Shown: positions 24,559 to 35,547, counted from the first letter of the stretch. The stretch: DNA of 64,000 nt from an uncultured Pelagibacteraceae bacterium (GCA_902595595.1 CACJQX010000001.1:1-64000), one strand, 5' to 3'. The notes: a model not told the origin generated them from the letters alone. Made by a program: numbers and translations.

Positions 24559-25713
24559 TTAATTTAATAATCTCTTATACTCTGAATAAGTAGAAAAGCA
24601 CATTTTTTCAACATTAAATTTTTGAACTATGTTTTTTCTTCCCTCATTACCAATTGATTTTAATAGAGTTTCATCCATGTTAAGAGTTCTTAATATTTTA
24701 TTACTTAATGATTTAGCATTTCCTGCTTCATATAAAAAACCAGTTTTTTCATCAATTATTGTTTCATTAGAACCTCCAATGTTACTCGCTATAATTGGTT
24801 TTTCCATCGATTGTGCTTCAACAGCAACTCTACCAAAAGCCTCTGGTTCTGTTGAGGCTGAAACAATAATATCAGAAACTTTATAAGCTAATGCCATATC
24901 CTTACAATGATCTATGAATCTTATTTGTTTAGACAATCTGTATTGCTCCGAAAGTCTTATTAATTTTTTCTTATATAAATCTCTACCTTGATCACTGCCT
25001 AGAATGACAGCATAAAATGCTTCATAACCCAGTTCTATGTTCACTAAATTAATTGCCTCTATAAAAACTTCCTGTCCTTTCCAGGAAGTTAATCTACCAG
25101 GTAAAAGTATAATTTTTTTATCTTTTTCAATGTCCCATTTTTTTAATAATTTTTTTTCATCAATTTCAATTTTAGTTGTTGGGTCAAAGTAGTCGACGTT
25201 TATTCCTCTAAAAATAACCATTAATTTTTTTTTCTCATTTAAATATTTTGAATAATTTTTTTTAATATGAGAAAAAATAAAATTAGATCCTGCAATTATT
25301 AAATCTGCTCTAGTCATTACTGAATTATAAATTTTTTTTATATTACTCTTAAAATTGTATGTTCCATGAAATGTAGTTACAAATTTTCGTCCTGTGATTT
25401 TTGTTGCTAACAAACATGACCAAGCAGGTGCTCTACTTCTCGCGTGAACAAGAGAAATATTATAAACTAAAATTATTCCAATTAAGATAAAAGCATTAAT
25501 TAAAATTAGTAGAGGATTTTTGCTTTGCACTGGAAGTCTAAATATTTTAACTTTTTTTCTATCTACAAATTTAAGTAATTCACCACCGCTTGTTACAATA
25601 AATGATTTACAATTATTTTCTGGTAAATAATGTGCAATATCATAACAACCTGTTTCAGCTCCTCCATAACCTAATTTTGGAATTACTTGTAAAACTTTTA
25701 AATCAGATGACAT
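24559..25713 (-). CDS. Glycosyltransferase family 4 (GT-B)
   Basis: VLQVIPKLGYGGAETGCYDIAHYL; FHGTYNFKSN; ILLPGRLTSWKGQEVFIEAI; EPEAFGRVAVEAQSMEKPIIASNIGGSNE. Confidence 0.9.
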   Translation of the reverse strand: MSSDLKVLQVIPKLGYGGAETGCYDIAHYLPENNCKSFIVTSGGELLKFVDRKKVKIFRLPVQSKNPLLILINAFILIGIILVYNISLVHARSRAPAWSCLLATKITGRKFVTTFHGTYNFKSNIKKIYNSVMTRADLIIAGSNFIFSHIKKNYSKYLNEKKKLMVIFRGINVDYFDPTTKIEIDEKKLLKKWDIEKDKKIILLPGRLTSWKGQEVFIEAINLVNIELGYEAFYAVILGSDQGRDLYKKKLIRLSEQYRLSKQIRFIDHCKDMALAYKVSDIIVSASTEPEAFGRVAVEAQSMEKPIIASNIGGSNETIIDEKTGFLYEAGNAKSLSNKILRTLNMDETLLKSIGNEGRKNIVQKFNVEKMCFSTYSEYKRLLN

Positions 25714-25755
25714 TTGATATGATTATATATTAATAGACAAAACTTATAAATGATT

Positions 25756-26499
25756 ATGGCAAATTTCAGATTTCACCAAATATCAAATACAAAGAAAATT
25801 AGATATATTTCCAAAGTTTTTAAAAAAAGTTCTTTTATAGTTTTTTTGCATGGCTTTATGTCAGATCTTGAAGGAAAAAAACCAAATGCTTTTTTGAAAT
25901 TTGCTAAAAAAAATAAAGTAAGTTTTTTAGCACTAGAATACTCTGGTCATGGAAAATCTTCTGGAAAATTTGTAAATGGAAATATTTCAAAATGGAGTAA
26001 AGAGACGTCAATTTTAATTAGAAAATACGTTAAAAAAAAAGAATTTGTACTAATTGGTTCAAGTATGGGCGCATGGATTTCGCTCAATCAATTCAAAATT
26101 TTCAAAAAACAGATTAAAGGATTTTTAGGAATAGGGGCTGCTCCTGAATTTTTAGAAAATTTAATGTGGAAAAAATTTACTAAAAAAATGAAAAAGGAAA
26201 CAATAAGTAAGGGTATTTATCAATTAAAACATGGTAATTATGAATATCCAATTACTCTACAATTAATAAAAGATGGAAGAAAAAACAAAGTCTTAAATAG
26301 AAAAATTAATTCAAATATTAAAGTAACAATGGTTCATGGTGAAAAAGATGAGGCAGTTCCTGTCTCATATTCAAGAAAAGTTTTAAGATTATTTCCAAAA
26401 GCTAAGAAAAAATTAAATGTTGTAAAAAAAGGTGATCACAGTTTATCAAATAAAAAATGGTTAAATATAATTTTAAAAGAGCTTAAATTATTAATTTAG
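25756..26499 (+). CDS. Alpha/beta hydrolase
   Basis: FIVFLHGFMSDLEGKKPNAFLKFAKKNKVSFLALEYSGHGKSSG; GSSMGAWISLNQ nucleophile elbow; VHGEKDEAVP; KKGDHSLS. Confidence 0.85.
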   Translation: MANFRFHQISNTKKIRYISKVFKKSSFIVFLHGFMSDLEGKKPNAFLKFAKKNKVSFLALEYSGHGKSSGKFVNGNISKWSKETSILIRKYVKKKEFVLIGSSMGAWISLNQFKIFKKQIKGFLGIGAAPEFLENLMWKKFTKKMKKETISKGIYQLKHGNYEYPITLQLIKDGRKNKVLNRKINSNIKVTMVHGEKDEAVPVSYSRKVLRLFPKAKKKLNVVKKGDHSLSNKKWLNIILKELKLLI

Positions 26500-29400
26500 C
26501 TAACTTTTTTTATATCTTTTTTTAAAGTAATTGGATTTTTTAATTTATCCAACATTTCTTTAGGACACACCTGAACAAAATTATTTACTTCATCATCAAA
26601 GTTTTCAATTATTTTTTTCGTTAATTGAGACTCAGTTTCTTTGAAGTGCTCACTGACTAAATTTTTTAAATATTCTTTCCAATAATCTGTCTCTACATTT
26701 TGCCAAACTACTGATTCTGGATTTACTTTCTTTTCAAATTGTTGAGATTTATCATATATAAAGGCCATTCCACCTGTCATACCAGCTGCAAAATTATCAC
26801 CAACATCTCCTAAAATTACTACAGTTCCACCAGTCATATATTCACATCCATTAGAATCACATCCTTCAATTACAGTAACTGCACCAGAATTTCTTACAGA
26901 AAATCTTTCACCGGCTTGGCCAGCAGCAAAAAGTTTTCCTGAAGTAGCTCCGTAAAGAACAGTATTTCCTAAAATTGTATTCTCATTTGAAACTAAATTA
27001 CTCTCTTCAGGTAATTTTATTGAAATAGTAGCTCCTGATAAACCTTTACCAACATAATCATTTGCATCTCCCTTTAATACAAGTTTCAACCCTTTTGAAG
27101 AGAACGCACCAAATGATTGACCAGCTGATCCTTTAAAATTTAGAACTAAAAAGTTTTCATCAAGTTTTTCATAACCATATTTTTTATACAAATGATGTGA
27201 GATTCTTGTGCCTACTGCCCTGTGAGTATTTTTAATTTGATATTCTTTCTCAATTTTTTTAGAATTATTTAAAGCTTCTTCAATTTCTGGCCAAATTTCT
27301 TGGTCAAGAGTATCTGGTACACTATTTATTTCTTGATCCTTACAATACCTTGGATTATTTCCAGTATCAGCTTGAACAAATAAAGGATTTAAATCTAAAT
27401 CGTCTAAATTTGGAGAACCCTTACTAACTTGTTTTAACAAGTCTGTCCTACCAATCACTTCATCTAATGATTTAAAACCTAAATTTGCTAATATTTCTCT
27501 TACTTCACTGGCTATAAATGTGAACAAATTAACTACTTTTTCTGGAGTTCCAGTAAATTTTTCTCTAAGCTTTTCATCTTGAGTGCAAACGCCTACAGGA
27601 CATGTATTTGAATGACACTGCCTTACCATTATACATCCCATTGCAACTAATGCTGTAGTAGCAACACCATATTCTTCAGCACCCATCATTGCAGCTATCA
27701 CTACATCTCTTCCAGTTTTAATTCCACCGTCTGTTCTTAATGTCACTTTATGTCTAAGATTATTTAAAGTTAATACTTGGTTTGCTTCCGTCAAACCCAT
27801 TTCCCATGGTATTCCAACATACTTAACACTAGTCTGTGGTGTTGCTCCTGTTCCGCCATTATGTCCAGAAATCAATATTATATCTGCTTTTGCTTTAGCT
27901 ACACCAGCTGCAATTGTTCCTACTCCAGAGGAAGCAACAAGTTTAACTCCAATTCTTGCTTTAGGATTTATCTGTTTTAAATCATAAATTAGTTGTGCAA
28001 GATCTTCGATTGAATAAATATCATGATGTGGTGGTGGTGATATTAAGGTAACTCCAGGAGTTGAATGTCTAAGTTTAGCAATCTCCTCTGTAACTTTAAA
28101 TCCTGGTAGCTGACCTCCCTCACCAGGCTTAGCGCCTTGTGCAATTTTAATTTCTATCTCATTACAATTATTAAGATAATTAACTGTAACTCCGAATCTT
28201 GCAGAAGCTATTTGTTTTACTCTTGAGTTTGCGCTGTCACCATTATCTAAAACTTTAAATCTACTTGCATCTTCACCGCCCTCTCCACTACATGAAGCAC
28301 CTTTAATCCTATTCATACCAGTTGCCAAAGTTTCATGCGCCTCTTTTGATAAAGCTCCATGAGACATGCTCCCACTTCCAAATCTTTTTAAAATATTTTC
28401 TATTGGCTCAACCTCAGAAATATCTATTGGCCCACTTAATTTTTTTTCTCTGAAATCAATTAAGTCTCTAAGATTAATAGGTGGTAAGCTGTATATTCCA
28501 TCCGCATATCTTTTATAGGCATCATAAGAATTAGAACCTACTGCACTTTGGAGTAAATGAATTAATTTTCCTTGATATTGATGTGTTTCACCATTTTTAC
28601 GATATCTATATATACCGCCTATTGGCAATATGGTTTCAGAACTTTCAAATGCCTCTTTATGAATTTCTCTAATTTTTTTCTCTATACCCGTAAGTCCAAT
28701 ACCTGAAATTTTAGAGACAACTCCTGGAAAATAATCTGCAACAATTGTTCTACTTAAACCTACAGTTTCAAAGTTACATCCACCTCTATAAGAACTTAGA
28801 ACTGAAATACCCATCTTAGACATGATCTTTAATAAACCTGCGTTTACTGATTTTATGTATCTCTCTACACATTCATCAAAGCTAAATTGACCAAATAATT
28901 TCTTTTCATGACGCTGAAATAAACTATCAAATGCTAAATATGGATTTACAGTAGTTGCTCCAACTCCTATTAAAGTTGCAAAAGAGTGTGTATCTAAAGC
29001 CTCTCCAGATTGAACATTTATTGATACATATCCTCTTAGTTTTTTTTCAATAAGGAATGAATTAATTGATCCAACTGCTAAAAGCATTGGTATTGGAAGT
29101 TTTGAGCTAGAAAGCTCCTTATCACTTAAGATTAATTGAGTAACTCCCTGTCTTACTGCAATTTCAGCTTCTTTTTGGATTTTTTTAATTGAGTCAAATA
29201 AAGTTTCTTCCTCAGAAAAAGTACAATCTATTATAGATGAATTATTGCCAAAAAAATTTATAAATTTTTCAAACTGAGAATTTGATAATATTGGACTATT
29301 TAAAACATAAATATTTTGCTTTGTTAAATTATCAAAATTTAAAATATTTCCAAGATTTCCAAATCTTGTTTTCAAACTCATAACCTTGTTTTCTCTTAAA

Positions 29401-31001
29401 GAGTCTATAGGTGGGTTTGTGACTTGACTAAAATTCTGTCTAAAAAAATGGTATAACGGTCTATACCTATCTGACAAAACAGCCAATGGTGTATCGTCCC
29501 CCATAGATCCAGTTGCTTCTTTAGCATCTTCTGCCATAGGATGCAGTATGAGCTCAAGATCTTCTAGACTTATTCCAAAAGTATATTGCCTTCTTCTTAA
29601 ATCATCTCCCGAAAAAAAATTTTTTTCATCTGAAATAGTTAACTTATCATCTAGGTCGATAATTTGTGAATTAAAGTGTTTATACTCTTTGGCTAAATAA
29701 TCTTTTATTTGCTTGTTTGTAAATACTTTACCTTTTTCTATTCTAACTCCAATTATTTCCCCGGGACCCAATCTTCCCTTTGACAAAATTCTTTTTTCAT
29801 TTAATTCAATCATTCCTGTTTCAGAACCTGCAAATAATAATTTGTCTTTTGTAATTGCGTATCTCAAAGGTCTTAATCCATTTCTATCATTTGCAGCTAT
29901 AACCCACTCATTATCAGTTCCAGCAATAGCAGCTGGTCCATCCCATGGCTCCATTGTACTGTTCAAAAAATTAAATAATTGTTGGTGATCTTTTGGTAGA
30001 GTTTTATTTTTTTTAGACCATGCGTCTGGAACTAGCATAAGCTTAGCCAAAGGTGCAGGCTGACCAGATATATTTAATAATTCAAAAACATTGTCTAATG
30101 CAGCAGAGTCTGATGCTCCCTGTTGTATAACAGGTTTTAAGTTGTCAACATCGTCAAAAAGGGGACTATTCATCTCTTGTTCATGAACTTTCATCCAATT
30201 TTTATTTCCTCTATAAGTATTAATTTCTCCATTATGCGCTATAGCTCTAAAGGGTTGAGCTAAATTCCAGCTAGGCGCTGTATTTGTTGAAAATCTTTGA
30301 TGAAAGATAGCAAACCTTGAAACAAATCTCTCATCTTTTAAATCAAGGTAGAAATCTGAGATAGCTTCAGCTAAAAACATCCCCTTGTAAATGATAGATT
30401 TAGAACTCAATGAACAAATATAAAAATTGTTTAAAGATTTTTTAAAAGCTTCATTTTCTATCTTTCTTCTAGTTTCGTAAATTTTTCTTTCTAAATCTTT
30501 ATTTGTTAATTCTGGATTATAAGGTTTAAACAATACTTGGATAATTTCAGGCATTGTTTGGAATGCCTTTTCTCCTAAAACTTTTGGATTAACTGGAACT
30601 TGTCTCCAACCGTAAATACTAAAATCATTTTTTGTTAATTCACTTTCTACAATAGTTTTGCAACTTTCTTGCGCTGCATAATCATTCCGAGGCAGAAATA
30701 TCATACCCACACATATTTCAGAATTGTCATGTGTGTGTCCTGTCACTTCTATCTTTTCAATGAAGAAATCTTTTGGTATTTCAACATGAATTCCAGCTCC
30801 GTCACCAGTTTTCCCATCGGCATCTACAGCGCCTCTATGCCAAACTGCTTTTAACGCTTCAATACCATACTCTACAACTTTACGAGATTTTTTACCTTCA
30901 GTTGAAGCAATTATACCAACACCACAAGCATCATGCTCCATATCTTCTGAATAAACATTATTTTCTGTTAAAAGGTGAAGGTTCTTTTTATAATTTTTCA
31001 T
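26496..31001 (-). CDS. gltB: Glutamate synthase (NADPH) large subunit
   Basis: HDACGVGIIASTEGKKSRKVVEYGIEAL...WHRGA; SGHNGGTGATPQTSVKYVG; CHSNTCPVGVCTQD; 1501 aa. Confidence 0.98.
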   Translation of the reverse strand: MKNYKKNLHLLTENNVYSEDMEHDACGVGIIASTEGKKSRKVVEYGIEALKAVWHRGAVDADGKTGDGAGIHVEIPKDFFIEKIEVTGHTHDNSEICVGMIFLPRNDYAAQESCKTIVESELTKNDFSIYGWRQVPVNPKVLGEKAFQTMPEIIQVLFKPYNPELTNKDLERKIYETRRKIENEAFKKSLNNFYICSLSSKSIIYKGMFLAEAISDFYLDLKDERFVSRFAIFHQRFSTNTAPSWNLAQPFRAIAHNGEINTYRGNKNWMKVHEQEMNSPLFDDVDNLKPVIQQGASDSAALDNVFELLNISGQPAPLAKLMLVPDAWSKKNKTLPKDHQQLFNFLNSTMEPWDGPAAIAGTDNEWVIAANDRNGLRPLRYAITKDKLLFAGSETGMIELNEKRILSKGRLGPGEIIGVRIEKGKVFTNKQIKDYLAKEYKHFNSQIIDLDDKLTISDEKNFFSGDDLRRRQYTFGISLEDLELILHPMAEDAKEATGSMGDDTPLAVLSDRYRPLYHFFRQNFSQVTNPPIDSLRENKVMSLKTRFGNLGNILNFDNLTKQNIYVLNSPILSNSQFEKFINFFGNNSSIIDCTFSEEETLFDSIKKIQKEAEIAVRQGVTQLILSDKELSSSKLPIPMLLAVGSINSFLIEKKLRGYVSINVQSGEALDTHSFATLIGVGATTVNPYLAFDSLFQRHEKKLFGQFSFDECVERYIKSVNAGLLKIMSKMGISVLSSYRGGCNFETVGLSRTIVADYFPGVVSKISGIGLTGIEKKIREIHKEAFESSETILPIGGIYRYRKNGETHQYQGKLIHLLQSAVGSNSYDAYKRYADGIYSLPPINLRDLIDFREKKLSGPIDISEVEPIENILKRFGSGSMSHGALSKEAHETLATGMNRIKGASCSGEGGEDASRFKVLDNGDSANSRVKQIASARFGVTVNYLNNCNEIEIKIAQGAKPGEGGQLPGFKVTEEIAKLRHSTPGVTLISPPPHHDIYSIEDLAQLIYDLKQINPKARIGVKLVASSGVGTIAAGVAKAKADIILISGHNGGTGATPQTSVKYVGIPWEMGLTEANQVLTLNNLRHKVTLRTDGGIKTGRDVVIAAMMGAEEYGVATTALVAMGCIMVRQCHSNTCPVGVCTQDEKLREKFTGTPEKVVNLFTFIASEVREILANLGFKSLDEVIGRTDLLKQVSKGSPNLDDLDLNPLFVQADTGNNPRYCKDQEINSVPDTLDQEIWPEIEEALNNSKKIEKEYQIKNTHRAVGTRISHHLYKKYGYEKLDENFLVLNFKGSAGQSFGAFSSKGLKLVLKGDANDYVGKGLSGATISIKLPEESNLVSNENTILGNTVLYGATSGKLFAAGQAGERFSVRNSGAVTVIEGCDSNGCEYMTGGTVVILGDVGDNFAAGMTGGMAFIYDKSQQFEKKVNPESVVWQNVETDYWKEYLKNLVSEHFKETESQLTKKIIENFDDEVNNFVQVCPKEMLDKLKNPITLKKDIKKVS

Positions 31002-32440
31002 TAAGCCACTCTTTTTTCTAGTTTAGATTTACTCTCTAGATAAGTTTTTATTGAAGCTGCTGCATCTCTTCCATCTTTTATCGCCCAAACAACTAATGAA
31101 GCTCCTCTAACTATATCACCAGCTGCAAACACCCCTTTTATATTTGTTTCCATAGTATCAAAATCTGTTTTAATAGTTCCCCACTTTGTTACTTGTAATT
31201 CTCTACTATCAAATAAATTCGGTAAATCCTCAGGATCAAAACCTAGTGCTTTGATAACCATATCTGCTTTTGTTTCGTAACTTGAGCCTTCTTGTACTTG
31301 TGGCTTTCTTCTTCCTGTCTCGTCTGGATCACCTAGTTTAATTTGATCTACAATTATTTTTTCTACTTTATTTGTACCTTTAAATTCTTTAGGACTTGAT
31401 AACCAAATAAATTCAACACCTTCTTCTTCTGCATTTGCAACTTCTCTCGCAGATCCTGGCATATTTTCTTTATCTCTTCTATACAAACATTTAACAGATT
31501 TTGCCTTCTGTCTTATAGAAGTTCTTACACAATCCATTGCTGTGTCACCTCCACCGATTACAACAACATCTTTACCTTCTGCGTTTAAAATTCCTTTATC
31601 AAACAACTCAACATCATCACCTAGACCTTTTTTATTAGATGCTGTTAAAAAATCCATTGCAGGAAAAATATTATCAAGATCATTTCCAGGTAAGTTTACT
31701 TCTCTTGCTTTATAAACTCCTGTAGCAATTAAAATTGCATCGTGTTTTTTTCTCAATTGGTCTAGACTTGCATCCTTACCAATTTCAAAATTTTGAACAA
31801 ATTCAATTCCTCCATCCTTTAAGAGTTTTGTTCTTCGCTCTACAACTTCTTTTTCTAATTTAAAATTTGGAATTCCATAAATTAATAATCCTCCTGCTCT
31901 ATCATATCTATCGTAGACAGTTATTTTATATCCATTTTTTCTTAATTGTTCTGCAGCAGCTAAACCAGCAGGACCTGCTCCTATAATTCCTACGCTTTGA
32001 TTTTTTTCATCCGTTACCTTAATTGGTTTTACCCAGCCCTGAGCCCAAGCATTATCTGTAATATATTTTTCTACTGATCCAATAGTTACTGTTCCATGAC
32101 CAGACTGTTCAATTACACAATTTCCCTCGCATAATCTATCTTGGGGGCAAATTCGGCCACACACTTCAGGCATATTGTTTGTGCTTTGGGATAATTCATA
32201 TGCCTCTTTTAATCTTCCCTCTGCTGTCAGTTTAAGCCAATCTGGAATGTTATTACTTAATGGACAATGAACTTGGCAAAAAGGTACTCCACATTGCGAA
32301 CACCTACTCGACTGTTCTTTGGCTTTTTCATTGATATACTCGTCATAAATTTCGTTAAAATCTTTCTTTCTCGTATCAACTTCTCTTTTAGGTGGAGTTT
32401 GTTGACCTATTTTAACAAATTTGAGCATTTTATCGGGCAT
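31001..32440 (-). CDS. gltD: Glutamate synthase small subunit
   Basis: SSRCSQCGVPFCQVHCPLSNNIPDWLKL; VGIIGAGPAGLAAAEQLRKNGYKITVYDRYDRAGGLLIYGIPNFKLEK. Confidence 0.97.
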   Translation of the reverse strand: MPDKMLKFVKIGQQTPPKREVDTRKKDFNEIYDEYINEKAKEQSSRCSQCGVPFCQVHCPLSNNIPDWLKLTAEGRLKEAYELSQSTNNMPEVCGRICPQDRLCEGNCVIEQSGHGTVTIGSVEKYITDNAWAQGWVKPIKVTDEKNQSVGIIGAGPAGLAAAEQLRKNGYKITVYDRYDRAGGLLIYGIPNFKLEKEVVERRTKLLKDGGIEFVQNFEIGKDASLDQLRKKHDAILIATGVYKAREVNLPGNDLDNIFPAMDFLTASNKKGLGDDVELFDKGILNAEGKDVVVIGGGDTAMDCVRTSIRQKAKSVKCLYRRDKENMPGSAREVANAEEEGVEFIWLSSPKEFKGTNKVEKIIVDQIKLGDPDETGRRKPQVQEGSSYETKADMVIKALGFDPEDLPNLFDSRELQVTKWGTIKTDFDTMETNIKGVFAAGDIVRGASLVVWAIKDGRDAAASIKTYLESKSKLEKRVA

Positions 32441-32497
32441 AATATTATTTAAGTTTTGGCAAAATATACCCTGATTTATGTATATAAAGCATAAAAT

Positions 32498-32516
32498 AGG
32501 TCATATATATTGACCT
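32498..32516. promoter_or_regulatory. Inverted repeat AGGTCA-N7-TGACCT in gltD/uppP divergent intergenic region, possible operator
   Basis: Perfect 6-bp arms, 7-bp AT spacer, between divergent start codons. Confidence 0.4.
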
Positions 32517-32623
32517 TAATTTTTAAATTATTACCGCCAATTAACACGTTTTTAATTATTGCATAGCTATTATGCTTAAATCGAATTGTTTTAAATAAAT
32601 ACTTTATAAGTTACGAAGAAACA

Positions 32624-33388
32624 ATGTTTCAAAATATTATAGAAGTTTTAATTCTCTCTGCAATTCAAGGAATATCTGAATTTCTTCCTATTAGTTCTTC
32701 TGCTCATTTAATTTTGGTTTCTACTTTATATGAATTTAAATCTAGTTCTTTGCTTATTGATATTAGTCTCCATCTAGGTTCACTAATAGCTATAATTTAT
32801 TTTTTTAAAAATGAATTGTTTGATATCAGAAAAAATAAAAGAATTTTAAATTTAATTGTATTAGGATCTATTCCATTAATAATTGTTGGATACATACTTT
32901 ATAGTACAAATTTAATTTATCAGTTAAGAAATTTAGAAGTCATTGCCTGGACTACTTTAATATTCGCAATTATTTTATACATCTCAGACAAAAATCGATT
33001 TGATAAAAAAATTTCTTCAAATTTAAATTTTCAGTCAATAATATTTATAGGTGTTTTCCAAATTTTCTCTCTTGTACCCGGAGTGAGTAGGGCAGGAATT
33101 ACTATAACAGCTGCGAGAATTTTAAAATTTAATAGAGTAGATTCAAGTAAGATATCTTTTTTACTTTCAATCCCAGCATTAGCTGGAGCTAGTGTCTTAA
33201 GCTTGAAAGATGTTTTTGAACAATCAATTCAGTTTAATTACTTGGTTGTTATCGCAATTATATCTTCTTTTATTTTTTCTTTTCTAACAGTTAAATTCTT
33301 TTTAATTTATATAAATAAATTTTCAATGAATGCGTTTGTAATTTATAGAATAATAATTGCCTTAATTTTATTTAGTTTAATTTATTAA
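32624..33388 (+). CDS. uppP: Undecaprenyl-diphosphatase
   Basis: LSAIQGISEFLPISSSAHLIL; GVFQIFSLVPGVSRAGITITAARIL. Confidence 0.96.
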   Translation: MFQNIIEVLILSAIQGISEFLPISSSAHLILVSTLYEFKSSSLLIDISLHLGSLIAIIYFFKNELFDIRKNKRILNLIVLGSIPLIIVGYILYSTNLIYQLRNLEVIAWTTLIFAIILYISDKNRFDKKISSNLNFQSIIFIGVFQIFSLVPGVSRAGITITAARILKFNRVDSSKISFLLSIPALAGASVLSLKDVFEQSIQFNYLVVIAIISSFIFSFLTVKFFLIYINKFSMNAFVIYRIIIALILFSLIY

Positions 33389-34278
33389 GGGTATTTCTTT
33401 TTAATTAATGGTAGTAATTGAGACAAAAGAACTCCACATAGAATAAAAAAGCATCCAAGTAAATTATTAACATCTAGAATTTGATTTAAAATAAACCAAG
33501 CAGCTATAGTCGCAAATACACCTTCAAGAGAAAAAATTATTGCAGCAGGTGCTGGAGTAATATTGCGCTGTGCATAAATTTGTAATACAAATGCAAATCC
33601 ACCAGATAATATACCTGCATATAAAATTGAATAAATTTCCATTAAAATATTGCTGAAAATAAATTCTTCATAAATAATTCCAATTATGAAAGAAAAAATA
33701 GCTACTATTAAAGTTTGAACTGCTCCTAAAGTAAGTGGTAGATTGTATTTTGTTACTATAATACCAGTAAAAATTATATGTGTACTCCAAAATAAAGCTC
33801 CAAGTACAACCAGAGTATCACCTAACCTTACTGTAGCATCATGAAAATTTGTTAATAAATAACCTCCGATCAAACATAGAATTACAGAAGGCCAGACACT
33901 CCAATGCATAGATTTTTTACCAAATAAAAAAATGATAATTGGCACCATGGGTACATAGAAAATTGTAAAGAAGGCAGCATTTGCAACATCCGTATATAAC
34001 AAAGCAACTTGTTGGAGTGCAGAACCTAAAAACAACGAAAGTCCTATCAACAATGAATAAATGATAAAAGTTTTTTTATCTAATCTGAATTCTGATTTAA
34101 AATTTTTTAACTCAAATAAGACAACAAGTGGAATTATAGCTAAAAATCCAACAAAAAACCTTACAGCATTAAATGTAAAGGGACCGATATTGTCCATGCC
34201 TGTGTCTTGAGCAATGAAAGTTGTGCCCCAAATGAAAGTGCACAATAAAGCACTGAATAACGAGATGGTTTTAGACAT
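33385..34278 (-). CDS. DMT superfamily (EamA) transporter
   Basis: SALLCTFIWGTTFIAQDTGM...; about ten hydrophobic segments; duplicated EamA pattern. Confidence 0.85.
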   Translation of the reverse strand: MSKTISLFSALLCTFIWGTTFIAQDTGMDNIGPFTFNAVRFFVGFLAIIPLVVLFELKNFKSEFRLDKKTFIIYSLLIGLSLFLGSALQQVALLYTDVANAAFFTIFYVPMVPIIIFLFGKKSMHWSVWPSVILCLIGGYLLTNFHDATVRLGDTLVVLGALFWSTHIIFTGIIVTKYNLPLTLGAVQTLIVAIFSFIIGIIYEEFIFSNILMEIYSILYAGILSGGFAFVLQIYAQRNITPAPAAIIFSLEGVFATIAAWFILNQILDVNNLLGCFFILCGVLLSQLLPLIKKKYP

Positions 34279-34284
34279 TTCTTA

Positions 34285-35547
34285 TTATACGGCTAGTTTA
34301 TAAGCAAAATTTTTGCCTAAATTTTCTTTTAGATCATTATTAAACCTAGCTGCTTCAGCTCCATCAATAATTCTATGATCATAAGATAAAGAAATTGGCA
34401 GCATAGTTCTAGTTTGAAACTTTCCATTAATAAAAATTTGTTTTTTTTCTGATCTACCTACACCTAGTATAGCAACTTCAGGATAATTAATTATAGGAGT
34501 AAAAAATGAACCTCCTATACCTCCTAAACTCGTAATCGTCATCGAACCACCAAATAATTCCTTTTTATCAATTTTTAAATTTCTACAAAGTTCACTTACC
34601 TCTTTTAATTCTTTACTTATCAGAGAAATTTTTTTGTTATTTGCATTTCTTATTTTCGGAACCATTAATCCATTTGGCGTATCAACTGCTATCCCAATAT
34701 GGTAATATTTTTTTAAAGTCATTTTTCCAGTCTCAATTTCGTCGATAGAAGAATTAAAACTAGGAAATTTTTTAAGAGATGCAACTAAAGCCTTTATTAT
34801 AAAGGCCAGAGGTGTAATTTTAATTTTTTCTCCAGTATACATATCTGTTAATGAACTTCTAAAACTTTCCATTTCTGTTATGTCGGCTTCGTCGTGATTT
34901 GTAACATGAGGAATAGTTGTCCATGAATTTGTAAGATATTTTGATGATAATTTTTTTACTCTTGGTATATCTTTAATTTCTATTTCACCAAATTCAGAAT
35001 GTTCAAATTCGTTTTTAATTTTATCTGGTTTAATATCTTTTATTTCAACGTTGTTTTTTGAATTAGATGAAACAAATTTTTTAATATCGTCTTCAACAAC
35101 TCTGCCATCTTTCTGGCTTCCTGCTACTTGATTAATATCTACACCAAGTTCTCTAGCGAATTTTCTAGCTTTTGGACTTGCAGATGAAATGTCTGAAATA
35201 TTATTTTTAGAAAAAGTTTTTTCTTGGATTTCAGGTTTTATTACCTCAATTTTTTTAAACTCTTTTTCAATTTCTGGTTTTTCTTTAACTTCTTCATTTT
35301 TAACTTCAGAAGAACTCTCTATAGTTAAAATTAAGTCACCCTCTGAAACTTTGTCTCCTACTTTTATTTTTAAATTTTTAATTTTACCCTCTAAATTTGA
35401 TGGTATTTCTACGCTAGATTTATCACTTTCAATTGTTATTAGAGCATCATTTTTTTTAATTGTTTCACCTTCAGAAACTAATACCTCAATAACCTCAACA
35501 TCTTTAAAATCTCCGATATTTGGTACTTTAATCTCAGTTTCTGACAT
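34285..35547 (-). CDS. aceF: Pyruvate dehydrogenase E2, dihydrolipoyllysine acetyltransferase
   Basis: N-terminal lipoyl domain ESDKSSVEIPS; E3-binding domain ASPKARKFARELGVDINQVAGSQKDGRVVEDDI; C-terminal LSYDHRIIDGAEAARF. Confidence 0.95.
   Translation of the reverse strand: MSETEIKVPNIGDFKDVEVIEVLVSEGETIKKNDALITIESDKSSVEIPSNLEGKIKNLKIKVGDKVSEGDLILTIESSSEVKNEEVKEKPEIEKEFKKIEVIKPEIQEKTFSKNNISDISSASPKARKFARELGVDINQVAGSQKDGRVVEDDIKKFVSSNSKNNVEIKDIKPDKIKNEFEHSEFGEIEIKDIPRVKKLSSKYLTNSWTTIPHVTNHDEADITEMESFRSSLTDMYTGEKIKITPLAFIIKALVASLKKFPSFNSSIDEIETGKMTLKKYYHIGIAVDTPNGLMVPKIRNANNKKISLISKELKEVSELCRNLKIDKKELFGGSMTITSLGGIGGSFFTPIINYPEVAILGVGRSEKKQIFINGKFQTRTMLPISLSYDHRIIDGAEAARFNNDLKENLGKNFAYKLAV

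Noticed and set aside
27777-31021. Plus-strand ORFs inside gltB (27777-27980, 29713-29988, 30669-30854, 30773-31021)
   Set aside because: Antisense to the conserved gltB; unnatural amino-acid composition.
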